In this document: positions 53,294-62,913 of the stretch, one piece after another
How the letters are laid out: every line of letters starts with the position of its first letter
Position numbering within the stretch: the stretch's first letter is position 1
NCBI GenBank assembly: GCA_944392565.1
Contig: CALXWX010000001.1
Location: 251,444 to 315,443, forward strand
Source: an uncultured Alphaproteobacteria bacterium
Lineage (GTDB): Bacteria; Pseudomonadota; Alphaproteobacteria; Rs-D84
Direction of reading: 5' to 3'
Length of the DNA stretch: 64,000 nt
Position numbers and translations under genes: made by a program
The notes under the pieces: model-generated
Databases searched by the model: none
Seen by the model: only the letters and a program-made list of their open reading frames with translations
What the model was told of the DNA's origin: nothing

Positions 53294-54439
53294 TTAACTT
53301 CCTTTGGCTGACAATTGCTGATCTTTATGAATATGTGCGTTCTGGCACAGACCGAACCCAAACATCAGTGATAACAGACTGCTGCCGCCAAACGACATCA
53401 GTGGCAATGGTACCCCCACGGTCGGCATCAGTCCCAGAACCATAGAAATATTTATAAAATAATAAATGAAAAAGTTCAACATAAAACCAAAACACACCAG
53501 TTGTCCAAATCGATTACGGCATGTTTTCGCACATCTGAATAATACAACAACAATGAATGTATATAATATAACCAGTGCAAATGCACCAATAAAACCAAAT
53601 TCTTCACCCAACATAGTGAATATAAAATCAGTTTGTTTTTCCGGCAGAAACGATTGTTGTGATTGTGTTCCCGCCATATAACCTTTGCCCAGCATACCAC
53701 CCGAACCAAATGCAATTTTTGCCTGGTTTATTTGATATCCAGCGCCCTGGGCATCATGGTCTGGGTTAATAAAAGTAATAATTCTGTCGCGTTGATAATC
53801 ATGTAAACCACCAAACCATACCAGTGGCGCCGCCATCAATCCCAATATCGCCGCAATAATAAACCATTTTTTTTGTGCGCCAACGATATAGAACATACCA
53901 ACTGTAATCATCCCCAGTGATAATGCAGTACCCAAATCAGGTTGTGCGACTATTAATAAAAAAGGAACCAATAACATTGCCACAGGTACGGCATAATTTT
54001 TAATTTGTGATAATTCCACAGAATTCATCCATGCGAAATATCGTGCCAACGCTAATACCAATGCAATTTTTATTAATTCTGATGGTTGTACATGGAAAAA
54101 TCCCAGATTCAGCCATCTTTGTGCGCCCATACCGGTATGACCAACAAATGTAACCAGAATAATCATAACCAGTGCGATTGCATATATAACATACGCAGAT
54201 TTCACCCATGTTTTGATATTGGTAAATGCCGCGAAAAAGAATACCGCAAATCCCAAACCAATTTTTACCAATTGCGATAATGCAAATGGACGCCATGCAC
54301 CACCACCCGCAGAATATAACACAACAATAGATATTGCCAAAATCAAACACATTGGAATAAACATTGCCCATGAAAAACGGCTAAGTTTTTCTGGAAAACT
54401 CATCATACTTGCATTTGAAACGCGTGTTTGTCGTGCCAT
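53294..54439 (-). CDS. rodA: RodA (SEDS peptidoglycan glycosyltransferase)
   Basis: 381 residues, about ten membrane helices. VQPSELIKIALVLALARYF, AQPDLGTALSLGMI, IFTMLGEEFGFIGAFALVI and PTVGVPLPLMSFGGSSLLS are SEDS landmarks. It polymerises glycan strands with its partner PBP2 (mrdA, upstream and overlapping ATGA). Part of mreC-mreD-mrdA-rodA. Confidence 0.94.
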   Translation of the reverse strand: MARQTRVSNASMMSFPEKLSRFSWAMFIPMCLILAISIVVLYSAGGGAWRPFALSQLVKIGLGFAVFFFAAFTNIKTWVKSAYVIYAIALVMIILVTFVGHTGMGAQRWLNLGFFHVQPSELIKIALVLALARYFAWMNSVELSQIKNYAVPVAMLLVPFLLIVAQPDLGTALSLGMITVGMFYIVGAQKKWFIIAAILGLMAAPLVWFGGLHDYQRDRIITFINPDHDAQGAGYQINQAKIAFGSGGMLGKGYMAGTQSQQSFLPEKQTDFIFTMLGEEFGFIGAFALVILYTFIVVVLFRCAKTCRNRFGQLVCFGFMLNFFIYYFINISMVLGLMPTVGVPLPLMSFGGSSLLSLMFGFGLCQNAHIHKDQQLSAKGS

Positions 54440-56220
54440 TATTTCTTTTTATCCCCCAACAGCGTTTTTATTGTTGCTGCCACTGTGCGCGCCGCCAGAC
54501 CACTGCCCCCGGAATGTTCTGTTATTGCACATACCGCATATTTGGGTTTATTTGTTGGCGCATATCCAACAAATAATCCGTGATTACGCATATTCCATTT
54601 TAATTGTTCGTTGGTCAGTACCCCACTTTCGCGTTCTGCGCGTGAAATACTGCGCACCTGGGCAGTACCGGTTTTTCCACCCATACGCGCGCCATTAACA
54701 TTTATTGCACTGTATGCAGCGGTTCCCCCGGTGCGTGTTACTTGTTCCAGACCCTTTAATACCGCCCGAATATTTTTTTGCTGTAAATTCAGGTTTGCAA
54801 ATTTTGGCGCATCATCTGTCAGAATTAATCGTGGCATAACAACCTTGTTTGATGCACAGCGCGCCATCATTATTGCCAATTGCAGACAATTTGTTAATAT
54901 AAATCCCTGACCAATGCCAGAAATAATTGTATCGCCATGAACCCAATGATATCCGATTTCGCGTTCTTTCCAATATCTGTCGGGGATAACACCCGCCATT
55001 TCGCGCGATAATACACCATCCATATATTTTTGCGTAAATCCCAGCTTGATTGCCATTTCTTTGATAGAATCAATACCAATTTTTAATGCCAATTGATAAA
55101 AATATATATCGCATGAACATTTCAGTGCATCTGCCAGATTAACATGACCATGCCCTTCGGGTTTCCAACAGTGATATCGTCTGTCGCCATAATCCCAATG
55201 CCCTGGACAATAAACTTTTTCATTTGGTGTTATTGCGCCTGATTCCAATGCCGCCAATGCAACAACAATTTTAAATGTCGAACCGGGTGGATACAGACCT
55301 TCGATTGTTTTGTTCATAAACGGTTTCATAAAATCATTACGCAAAGAATTAATATATTCATCACCATCGTCTGTACTAAACATCCCTGGGTCAAAACTGG
55401 GGGTGGAAACCATTGCAAGTATATTACCTGTTTCAATTTCCAGCGCGACGCCACACCCAGCGCGATGTTGCATTAATGCGTCGTACATTGTGCGCTGGGC
55501 ATCTGGATTAATTGTTGTACGCAGGTTATTCCCAATAATTGCCGGGCGAAATTGCGATTTGTCTTCACCAGTTATGCGCCCAACCGCATTCGCAATCATA
55601 ACTGTTTGACCGGGCGTGCCCGCCAATTCATCATTAAACCTTTTTTCCAAGCCCGTAACCCCGGTTGTAAAGAACGGCGCATTTGGTACTGGTTCACTTG
55701 GTGCGCCGACATACCCAAATATTTGTGCGCCTGCCGGTCCCATTTCATAAACGCGTGCAAATCCATCACGCACATGTAATCCAGGAATATTTTTCGCCTG
55801 TAATGCTGCCAATTGCGACCAATCAGAATTTTCGCTGATTAATACTGGCTGAAATGCGCGTTGTTTTTTTATATTGGCATAAATTTTATCAACGCGTTTT
55901 TTTTTCAGCTTTAATTCTGCTGCAACCGTTGATATAACAGAATCAATATCTGTAATTTCTTCTGGGATAATGTAAATTCTGTATGTTGGCGCATCGCGTG
56001 AAATTGTTGCGCCATTTGCCGCCAATATTTTACCGCGTTCTGGCATATTTATTTGGATACGAAATGAATTATTTTCACTTTTTTTCGTGTATTCGCGATA
56101 GTTAAACAATTGCATTTGCAACATGCGCAACACCAGCGCCGATGTTAATATTGCACCCGCGGTTAAAAATAATGCGCTGCGCCGGTCAAAAGTGCGTGCA
56201 ACTTCTTTATCTATCATCAC
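54439..56220 (-). CDS. mrdA: Penicillin-binding protein 2
   Basis: 593 residues, class B PBP, the transpeptidase of lateral wall synthesis. N-terminal membrane helix (about 17-34), pedestal domain with RGKILAANGATISRD, SxxK in PPGSTFKIVVAL, SxN-like CSCDIYFY, and KTGTAQ near residue 508. The SxN is SCD here as in other PBP2s. Overlaps mreD at the start by 14 bases and rodA at the stop. Confidence 0.94.
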   Translation of the reverse strand: MMIDKEVARTFDRRSALFLTAGAILTSALVLRMLQMQLFNYREYTKKSENNSFRIQINMPERGKILAANGATISRDAPTYRIYIIPEEITDIDSVISTVAAELKLKKKRVDKIYANIKKQRAFQPVLISENSDWSQLAALQAKNIPGLHVRDGFARVYEMGPAGAQIFGYVGAPSEPVPNAPFFTTGVTGLEKRFNDELAGTPGQTVMIANAVGRITGEDKSQFRPAIIGNNLRTTINPDAQRTMYDALMQHRAGCGVALEIETGNILAMVSTPSFDPGMFSTDDGDEYINSLRNDFMKPFMNKTIEGLYPPGSTFKIVVALAALESGAITPNEKVYCPGHWDYGDRRYHCWKPEGHGHVNLADALKCSCDIYFYQLALKIGIDSIKEMAIKLGFTQKYMDGVLSREMAGVIPDRYWKEREIGYHWVHGDTIISGIGQGFILTNCLQLAIMMARCASNKVVMPRLILTDDAPKFANLNLQQKNIRAVLKGLEQVTRTGGTAAYSAINVNGARMGGKTGTAQVRSISRAERESGVLTNEQLKWNMRNHGLFVGYAPTNKPKYAVCAITEHSGGSGLAARTVAATIKTLLGDKKK

Positions 56221-56665
56221 ACACCCTTTTGATTAATGCAGTAATTGGAATATATAATGTTGATACCCATGCAAACAGCCATATTGCCCGCATCATATTT
56301 AAAACACTGAACCCAGCCAGTGTTAATATTAATGTTGCAACGCCAAAAAATACCATAAATATGTTTAATGCATTTTTATCTGTACGGGTTAAATCGATGA
56401 AACTTTGAAATCCATTTATTGCATAAAATAAACAATATGCCGCCGTCCAGTATGCCAGTGTATCAAATCTGTAATCTATCAAAAAACAAAACAATGCCGC
56501 AAATGGCGCAAACCATGGCACTGGACGCACAAAAGAACAATAAAAAATCGGAATAATTGCCAGTATACCCGCCGGATTCCAAAACGGCACAGACATCCGC
56601 CACAGTATTATTACTGTTATAAATGGAAATGCGGCGCGTAAAAAATCAATAATACTTTTTTTCAT
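56207..56665 (-). CDS. mreD: Rod shape-determining protein MreD
   Basis: 152 residues, about five membrane helices. PFWNPAGILAIIPIFYCSFVRPVPWFAPFAALFCFLIDYRFDTLAYWTAAYCLFYAI is the MreD core. Overlaps both neighbours by a few bases (mreC stop, mrdA start). Links MreC to the wall-synthesis enzymes. Confidence 0.85.
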   Translation of the reverse strand: MKKSIIDFLRAAFPFITVIILWRMSVPFWNPAGILAIIPIFYCSFVRPVPWFAPFAALFCFLIDYRFDTLAYWTAAYCLFYAINGFQSFIDLTRTDKNALNIFMVFFGVATLILTLAGFSVLNMMRAIWLFAWVSTLYIPITALIKRVCDDR

Positions 56666-57489
56666 TATTCATATTTATTATCTGCATTGTCGAATTGCAA
56701 AATTACGACGCGCGATAATGTTTTTGGTTGGCGTATACGAATATCTGTTTCATTAACTGTTTCGCCAACATATATACCATTTGGCATAACACCGCTGATA
56801 TTACTGGTTATCAATTTTACGCCATCAGATGGTTGAAATTCAGGGTCGCTAAAAAATCCCAGTGTTGGTGTATCAGAACCATTACCGTGCAGAAAACCAT
56901 ACACTTCGGATCCAGCAATTCGCACAGGTATGTTTGTATCAGAATCTGTCAATGCGCGTACGCGTGAAAATTCAGGTGCGGTATCAATTATAACCCCGAC
57001 CAGCATTCCATCTGGGGAAACAACAGCCATACCATTTTCCAGTCCATGCCGGATACCTTTATTTATTAAAAAATTACTGTGATGAAATGCGGTATTATCG
57101 TACATTACATCTGCAATAATTGCATCATGTGGCATATTTTGAACGATATCTAATTCGCGTGATAATTTTTGATTTTCCGCCATTGCGATATCGCACGTGT
57201 TTTTATTTTTTAATGCATCGTCCAGCGCACTGCGCAAACGCGCATTTTCATCGCGCAAATCAGACAATTCACGAATATTTTCGACTGTATTTCCAATTGC
57301 GCGAATTGGCCATGTAATAACATCCCCGACCCAGTTTGCCACCGGCAACACAACATGCGCCAAACCATTCATCAGTGTATAATCTGGTTTGGCAATCATT
57401 ATATATATAAATAATAATGGCAACACCGCCGCCGCAACAGCGGATTTAATAATTGAACGCAATTTGGAAGATAACTTGTTCTGGACCAT
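56665..57489 (-). CDS. mreC: Rod shape-determining protein MreC
   Basis: 274 residues: N-terminal membrane helix (about 17-32), coiled coil (ENIRELSDLRDENARLRSALDDALKNK), and the beta core DVMYDNTAFHHSNFLINKGIRHGLENGMAVVSPDGMLVGVI. First gene of the elongasome operon; mreB is not next to it. Promoter on the minus strand TTGAAT (57526-57521), 17-bp spacer, TAAACT (57503-57498); ATG is eight bases later and there is no Shine-Dalgarno, so the transcript is leaderless. Confidence 0.92.
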   Translation of the reverse strand: MVQNKLSSKLRSIIKSAVAAAVLPLLFIYIMIAKPDYTLMNGLAHVVLPVANWVGDVITWPIRAIGNTVENIRELSDLRDENARLRSALDDALKNKNTCDIAMAENQKLSRELDIVQNMPHDAIIADVMYDNTAFHHSNFLINKGIRHGLENGMAVVSPDGMLVGVIIDTAPEFSRVRALTDSDTNIPVRIAGSEVYGFLHGNGSDTPTLGFFSDPEFQPSDGVKLITSNISGVMPNGIYVGETVNETDIRIRQPKTLSRVVILQFDNADNKYE

Positions 57490-57629
57490 CGGGCATAAGT
57501 TTAAACACTAAAATTCATATATTCAATAAAAACTTGATTTTTCATTTAAATATGCCAAAATAGCACGCGTATAATAAAACCAAAATGGCTTTGGCTTTGC
57601 CATCAGGTATTAAACAAAAAGGACAAAAA

Positions 57630-57833
57630 ATGCCAAAATTAAAAACAAAATCGTACCTGAAAAAGCGTGCGTCTATGACGGCGACGGGTAAAATCCGTGT
57701 TGCCAGAAATGCCCACAAAAAATTGTTGCGTAATAAATCAAAGCGTGCAAACAATGCGGGTTCAAAACCACAGTATTTGAACGACAACATGACGGGACAG
57801 GCGAAAATCTTGGCCCCATATGGTTTAAAATAA
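57630..57833 (+). CDS. rpmI: Ribosomal protein L35
   Basis: 67 residues. [23 protein letters not shown] and [16 protein letters not shown] are diagnostic. ATG 57630 follows AAAAAGGACAAAAA; an upstream TATAAT (about 57570) and an ATGGC/GCCAT hairpin (57583-57601) lie in the 5' leader. Followed 13 bases later by rplT. In other bacteria L20 controls this pair from the leader RNA. Confidence 0.95.
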   Translation: MPKLKTKSYLKKRASMTATGKIRVARNAHKKLLRNKSKRANNAGSKPQYLNDNMTGQAKILAPYGLK

Positions 57834-57846
57834 AAGGGGGCAAATT

Positions 57847-58215
57847 ATGGCAAGGGTAAAACGCGGAACAACCGTAAAACAAAAACATAACAAGATTTTG
57901 GCGCGTGCCAAGGGGTACCTGGGGCGTCATCATTCTACATATCGCGCTGCGCGTGAAAAAACGGAAAAAGCGGGTCAGTATGCATACCGTGATCGTCGTG
58001 TGAAAAAACGCGAATTTCGTGGTTTGTGGATTGTTCGTATTAATGCGGCGGCACGCAATAATGGTATGACATACAGCCAGTTTATGAATGGTCTGAAACG
58101 GGCGGGTATTGCACTGGACCGTAAAGTATTGGCACAGATGGCATACGCCGGGGATGCGAACTTTGTAAAATTGGTTGAAACAGCAAAACGATTTACATCT
58201 GCCGATGCTAAATAA
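57847..58215 (+). CDS. rplT: Ribosomal protein L20
   Basis: 122 residues. [61 protein letters not shown] is typical, and [23 protein letters not shown] closes it. AAAAGGGGGC precedes the ATG. rpmI-rplT is a universal pair, with pheST downstream as in Proteobacteria. Confidence 0.97.
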   Translation: MARVKRGTTVKQKHNKILARAKGYLGRHHSTYRAAREKTEKAGQYAYRDRRVKKREFRGLWIVRINAAARNNGMTYSQFMNGLKRAGIALDRKVLAQMAYAGDANFVKLVETAKRFTSADAK

Positions 58216-58248
58216 AGCCTTGGCGGTGGGTATTTTATTTTGTATTAT

Positions 58249-58277
58249 AAAAGCCGTCTTTGACGGCTTTTTTGTTT
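58249..58277 (+). terminator. Terminator or attenuator between rplT and pheS
   Basis: AAAGCCGTC-TTTG-ACGGCTTTTTTG, 10-bp stem and T-run, about 20 bases before the pheS ATG. Position could let it attenuate pheST. Confidence 0.82.
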
Positions 58278-58295
58278 TAATACGGGGATATTGTT

Positions 58296-59243
58296 ATGCA
58301 AGAACAAATAAAAAGCATAAATACGCTTGAAGAATTACAGGCATTGTACACGGCAACATTTGGTAAAAACGGTACAATGACCGCGAAATTAAAAAATATG
58401 AAAAATCTGGACAATGATGCGCGTGCAAAGTTAAATCGTGAAAATGTGGCACTGCGTGAATTATTCAAATCGCGCCAGACGGAACTGGAAAACGCGGCAA
58501 TGCATGCGGCATTGGCGGCCCAGCGGTTGGACCCATCGCTGGATATATTGCCCGAAAATCGCGGCACATTACATCCATTGACGCAAACTTTGTCTGATGT
58601 TTCATCTATTTTGGAATCATTTGGATATGAAATGTGGACCGGGCCAGAGGTTGAAGATGACTGGCATAACTTTACAGCATTAAATACGCCGGAATATCAC
58701 CCTGCCCGCGATATGCAGGATACATTTTTCCTGGAAAACGGCAATGTCATGCGTACCCAGACATCCGCAATCCAAATACGCAGCATGGAAAAAATTGGCG
58801 CGCCGATAAAAATGTTTGGCATTGGTGCCACATATCGCAAGGAAATGGATGCCACACACAGTCCCATGTTTCATCAAATCGAAGGATTGTATATCGATAC
58901 CGATATAACAATGTCTGATTTAATTGCGGATGTGCGCGAATTTTTAAAGCGATTCTTTGAAATGGACGATGTTGAATTGCGCGTGCGTCCATCGTACTTT
59001 CCATTTACTGAACCCAGTATTGAAATCGATATGAAATGGCATGGTGACCGGTGGCTGGAAATCATGGGTGCTGGGATGGTTCATCCGAATGTTCTGCGCA
59101 ATTGTAATATTGATACTGATAAATACCAGGGCTTTGCATTTGGATTTGGCTGGGACAGATTGGCAATGTTAAAATACGGATTAAGTGATATTCGTAAATT
59201 TTATGATGGTGATGTGCGCTGGTTGCAAAAAACGGGATTTTAA
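58296..59243 (+). CDS. pheS: Phenylalanyl-tRNA synthetase alpha subunit
   Basis: 315 residues, short of the typical 327-340, with a reduced N-terminal coiled coil. Class II motifs: TSAIQIRSMEK (motif 2 region), ATYRKEMDATHSPMFHQIEGL, PSYFPFTEPSIE and motif 3 GFAFGFGWDRLAMLKYG. ACGGGGATATTGTT precedes the ATG. Co-transcribed with pheT (17-bp gap). Confidence 0.95.
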   Translation: MQEQIKSINTLEELQALYTATFGKNGTMTAKLKNMKNLDNDARAKLNRENVALRELFKSRQTELENAAMHAALAAQRLDPSLDILPENRGTLHPLTQTLSDVSSILESFGYEMWTGPEVEDDWHNFTALNTPEYHPARDMQDTFFLENGNVMRTQTSAIQIRSMEKIGAPIKMFGIGATYRKEMDATHSPMFHQIEGLYIDTDITMSDLIADVREFLKRFFEMDDVELRVRPSYFPFTEPSIEIDMKWHGDRWLEIMGAGMVHPNVLRNCNIDTDKYQGFAFGFGWDRLAMLKYGLSDIRKFYDGDVRWLQKTGF

Positions 59244-59260
59244 TAAAACGGGGGATAAAA

Positions 59261-61564
59261 ATGAAATGGACATATGATTGGTTAACAGATTATTTAAAAA
59301 CAGACTTATCGCCCAATGAAATCGCAGATAAATTAACACGCACTGGGCTGGAAGTAGATGATGTTTTTGCACCGATTTCACCAATTGCATCGCGTATTGT
59401 TGAATGTGCCCCAATGGACGGCAGTGATCATTTACATATTTTAATGGTGGATGATGGTACCAAAACCCTGCGCCAGGTTGTATGTGGCGCACCAAACGCG
59501 CGCGTGGGGTTGGTGTCTGCACTGGCATTGCCGGGGTGTGTAATTGATGGACATGAAATAAAATCCGGTAAATTGCGCGGCGTTATGTCAAATGGAATGA
59601 TGTGCAGTGCGCGTGAACTGGGTATCGGCGATGACCACAGTGGTATTATCGAATTACCCGCGGATACAAAAATTGGCACCCCGGTAATAAAATCTGAAAT
59701 TGTTTTTGATGCCGGTATCACACCAAACCGTCCAGATTATTTGTCTGTGCGTGGAATTGCGCGTGACCTGGCGGCATGTGGGGCGGGGGAATATATCGCG
59801 CCGCACGATGAAACATTGGCACCCGTCAAATCATCGCGTGCGGTGAACATAAAAACAGATAAATGTCCGGTATACCAGTTTTGCGAAATTCACGGCATAA
59901 AAATCGCACAAAGCGCTGATACTGTAAAATCGCGCCTGGGGGCAATTGGCATTAATCCAAAGAATGCCCCGGTGGATACGACAAACTATATCTGTTACGA
60001 CATGGGTCAGCCAATGCATTGCTTTGATGCAGACGAAATACACGGCGATATTACCGTACGCATGGCGCAAAATGGCGAAAAATTCACCGACCTGTTTGGA
60101 AACGAACATACTTTGTGTGATACAGATATGATAATCGCCGATGATGCGGGTGCGCTGGCGTTGGCGGGTGTTATCGGTGGTGCGCGTGGCATGACAACCG
60201 ATAAAACAGAAAACATTATACTGGAAAGTGCGTATTTTAACCCCGTATCTGTCCGCAAAACGGCAAAAAGATTGGGTATATCGACTGATTCATCATACAG
60301 ATATGAACGCGGCATTGACCCGACCATAACCGGTATCGCACTGGCACGCGCGGCGCATATGATAATGGATGCGTGTGGCGGCGAAATTGTGGGTACTGGT
60401 ATTGGTGGAAAAATTCCAAATGAAAATCGTAAAATTAAATATTCACCAGATTTGTTCATGCGTAAAACTGGCATCGATATGCCGGCGGACAAACAGCGCG
60501 AAATATTAAAAAATCTGGGATTTGAAGTATCAGAAACAGGTGCAACATGGACAATCACGCCACGCGCGGCGCGTGTTGATATTGAAATTCCGGAAAATAT
60601 TGTTTCTGAATTAATTCGAATTTATGGATACGATAATGTTATAAATGCCGCGCATCATCGCCCCAGCGATGCCGCAAAGCACCGTGATTATTATATCGGC
60701 ATAAAACGCGAACTGGCATCCCGTGGCTTGAACGAGGCAAAATCATTCGGCTTTGGTAATTCCGCAGTCGAAGAATTATTGTCTGATGCGCCAATTGTAA
60801 AAATTGCAAACCCAATTACCAAAGATATGGATACGGCGCGCAACAGTTTGCTGGGCAATATTTTGGGATTTGTTGCTGAAAATGAACATCGCGGATATCC
60901 GGATTTAAATATGTTTGAATTGGGTACCGTGTTTGATGGTGATATGCCGAACCAACAACATACGCAAATATGTATCGTGCGTACAGGAAATACTGCACCA
61001 CGCCACTGGACGCATCGTAATCGCGCGCGCGATATATATGATGTCAAGGCGGACATAATCGCATTAATGCACGGTCAAAAATTCACGGTATGTACAGAAA
61101 ATCCGCCACATTGGGCGCATCCATTCAGATATGGTGCGGTGATGCAGGGCAAAAAAAAGATTGCAGAATTTGGTGAATTATCACCAATCGTGGCGCGTGC
61201 GCTGAAAATCAAGACGCGTACAAACATCGCAATAATTGAAAATGCAGACGCACTGCCAACCGCACGCCGACCGCATGAACCGAAATTGTCTGAATTTCAA
61301 CCGATAACGCGTGATTTTGCGTTTGTGGTGGATTGTAACACGCCGGCGGAAAAATTAACTGGCACGGCAATGGCATCGGACGGGCGCATTACAGATGTGG
61401 TTATATTTGATGCATTTGAATTGCCAGATGGCAAAAAATCAATCGCATTCACAATCACAATTACCCCGACAGAAAATATGTCGGACGATGATTTACAGAA
61501 AATCCAAGATGCGGTTATCACGAATGTTGAACGCAAATGTAACGCCCAAATTCGTGACAAATGA
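59261..61564 (+). CDS. pheT: Phenylalanyl-tRNA synthetase beta subunit
   Basis: 767 residues. N-terminal EMAP/tRNA-binding OB region (VVCGAPNARVG near residue 73), B3/B4 editing domain (IDPTITGIAL, SYRYERGID), B5 domain, the catalytic-like core with QPITRDFAFVVD, and the C-terminal ferredoxin-anticodon fold (FDAFELPDGKKSIAFTITITPTENMSDDDL). GGGGGATAAA precedes the ATG. Terminator follows. Confidence 0.94.
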   Translation: MKWTYDWLTDYLKTDLSPNEIADKLTRTGLEVDDVFAPISPIASRIVECAPMDGSDHLHILMVDDGTKTLRQVVCGAPNARVGLVSALALPGCVIDGHEIKSGKLRGVMSNGMMCSARELGIGDDHSGIIELPADTKIGTPVIKSEIVFDAGITPNRPDYLSVRGIARDLAACGAGEYIAPHDETLAPVKSSRAVNIKTDKCPVYQFCEIHGIKIAQSADTVKSRLGAIGINPKNAPVDTTNYICYDMGQPMHCFDADEIHGDITVRMAQNGEKFTDLFGNEHTLCDTDMIIADDAGALALAGVIGGARGMTTDKTENIILESAYFNPVSVRKTAKRLGISTDSSYRYERGIDPTITGIALARAAHMIMDACGGEIVGTGIGGKIPNENRKIKYSPDLFMRKTGIDMPADKQREILKNLGFEVSETGATWTITPRAARVDIEIPENIVSELIRIYGYDNVINAAHHRPSDAAKHRDYYIGIKRELASRGLNEAKSFGFGNSAVEELLSDAPIVKIANPITKDMDTARNSLLGNILGFVAENEHRGYPDLNMFELGTVFDGDMPNQQHTQICIVRTGNTAPRHWTHRNRARDIYDVKADIIALMHGQKFTVCTENPPHWAHPFRYGAVMQGKKKIAEFGELSPIVARALKIKTRTNIAIIENADALPTARRPHEPKLSEFQPITRDFAFVVDCNTPAEKLTGTAMASDGRITDVVIFDAFELPDGKKSIAFTITITPTENMSDDDLQKIQDAVITNVERKCNAQIRDK

Positions 61565-61572
61565 TGTAAAAA

Positions 61573-61600
61573 TAACCCCGTGAAAACGGGGTTTTATTTT
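61573..61600 (+). terminator. Terminator of pheT
   Basis: AACCCCGT-GAAA-ACGGGGTT followed by TTATTTTC. Confidence 0.82.
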
Positions 61601-61655
61601 CTTGCTAAATACGGTGCAATATGGTATAATTCGGGAGAAAACAAGATAAAAATAT

Positions 61656-62099
61656 ATGCCGAAAATAAACCACCAATTAAACTGGCGGTTTTTATTTTTG
61701 AAAAAATTCCAGAAAACTGCATATTTTTATCCTTTTATTTTGCCGAATCTAAACGGTGGTTTAATTGCGGCATTGTTTATCGTAAATTTTGCCAATGCGG
61801 CATCAATCGCCGGCAGTAATACAGCGGGTTTATGCGCATTAATCGCGCAATTACAGGGCGTTTTTAAAACACTGCGAATATTGGCATTTATTGGTGCTGG
61901 ATTTATATTGGCAAAATATGGATGGGAAGCAATATCATCTGGGAAACTGGCAGGTTCAGATAATGTTGTTGATGGTTTAAAGAAAATAGGTATACCAATG
62001 ATAATTGGTTTTACATTACTGTTTTCAATCGGAATATTACTGGGGTATTTAAGTAATGGTGATAATTTTGGCTGTCCAACATTAACAACGGGTTGGTAA
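61656..62099 (+). CDS. VirB2/TrbC-like pilin subunit
   Basis: Up to 147 residues. GGLIAALFIVNFANA is a signal peptide with cleavage before ASIAG; the mature part has two membrane helices (TLRILAFIGAGFILAKYGWEAI and KKIGIPMIIGFTLLFSIGILLGYL), as in VirB2/TrbC pilins, and a Cys pair (LCALI, FGCPT). The start is unclear: TATAAT (61624-61629) gives a transcript start near 61637, but a terminator-like hairpin AAACC.CCA/TGG.GGTTT with T-run (about 61664-61699) lies just after ATG 61656. TTG 61698 or 61740 are alternatives. Confidence 0.65.
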   Translation: MPKINHQLNWRFLFLKKFQKTAYFYPFILPNLNGGLIAALFIVNFANAASIAGSNTAGLCALIAQLQGVFKTLRILAFIGAGFILAKYGWEAISSGKLAGSDNVVDGLKKIGIPMIIGFTLLFSIGILLGYLSNGDNFGCPTLTTGW

Positions 62100-62116
62100 A
62101 AAAACGGGGGGATAAA

Positions 62117-62200
62117 ATGACATTTAAAACAAAACAAAGATTTGTGTTTGTAATAATGGTTATTGCAATACTGACATGTGGATACATGATTTCATTATAA
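62117..62200 (+). CDS. Small single-pass membrane protein, 27 residues
   Basis: MTFKTKQRF followed by a hydrophobic helix (FVIMVIAILTCGYMI). GGGGGGATAAA precedes ATG 62117, which makes a real gene plausible. It lies 17 bases after the VirB2-like gene on the same strand and before a terminator. Could be a VirB7-like small lipoprotein, but ILTC is a poor lipobox. Confidence 0.45.
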   Translation: MTFKTKQRFVFVIMVIAILTCGYMISL

Positions 62201-62203
62201 ATA

Positions 62204-62236
62204 AAAAAAAAGCCGGCATTTGCCGGTTTTTTTTTA
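62204..62236. terminator. Bidirectional terminator after the small gene
   Basis: AAAAAAAAAGCCGGC-ATTT-GCCGGTTTTTTTTT, symmetric; serves the convergent nth too. Confidence 0.85.
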
Positions 62237-62244
62237 TTATTTTT

Positions 62245-62907
62245 TTATATTATTTTATCCGGTGCCCTGCACCACCGTGCAACTGGACATTCGCCGCATT
62301 TTGGGCGAACAGCACGACATATATAACGCCCATGCAAAACCATAACATGATTGACAATCGGATGATATTTTTTTGGAATTAGTTTTACCAGTTTTTCTTC
62401 GACCTTTTCCGGGGTATTTTCATCCGCCCCAACCCAACCATATCGATGTGCATTGCGAAAAACATGCGTATCCACGCCGATATTTGGTGCACCCCACAAA
62501 ACATTCATAATAACATTTGCGGTCTTTTGCCCGATGCCAGGTAATTTCATTAATGCATCACGATTATGATATTTTTTTGGAAATTTATAATTATCATCCG
62601 CCCCGCCCGCATCATGCACCAATTCCGCCGCCAGCCCCATGATGCTTTTCGCCTTGTTATTAAAGAAAGACAACACGCGAATATGTTCCTTTAACCCGTC
62701 CGACCCCAACGCTAACATTTTTGCCGGCGACGGTGCAATGCGGAATAATTCGGGTGTAACCTCGTTCACTTTTTTATCAGTTGCCTGGGCGGATAAAATA
62801 ACAGCAACCGCAAAAGTAAATTCATTTGTTGAATACAGTTCCGACCGAATATTCATATCTATTACGGTCGGAACATGCGTGAAATATATTTCTGGTGTCA
62901 GCGTCAT
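62245..62907 (-). CDS. nth: Endonuclease III
   Basis: Base-excision glycosylase/AP lyase for oxidised pyrimidines. 220 residues. HhH LPGIGQKTANVIMN with the catalytic Lys, GVDTHVFR with the Asp, and the Fe-S cluster CRAVRPKCGECPVARWC, C-x6-C-x2-C-x5-C. The start ATG 62907 is within the normal length. Next gene on the same strand is an unknown membrane protein six bases upstream. Confidence 0.96.
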   Translation of the reverse strand: MTLTPEIYFTHVPTVIDMNIRSELYSTNEFTFAVAVILSAQATDKKVNEVTPELFRIAPSPAKMLALGSDGLKEHIRVLSFFNNKAKSIMGLAAELVHDAGGADDNYKFPKKYHNRDALMKLPGIGQKTANVIMNVLWGAPNIGVDTHVFRNAHRYGWVGADENTPEKVEEKLVKLIPKKYHPIVNHVMVLHGRYICRAVRPKCGECPVARWCRAPDKII

Positions 62908-62913
62908 GTTAAA

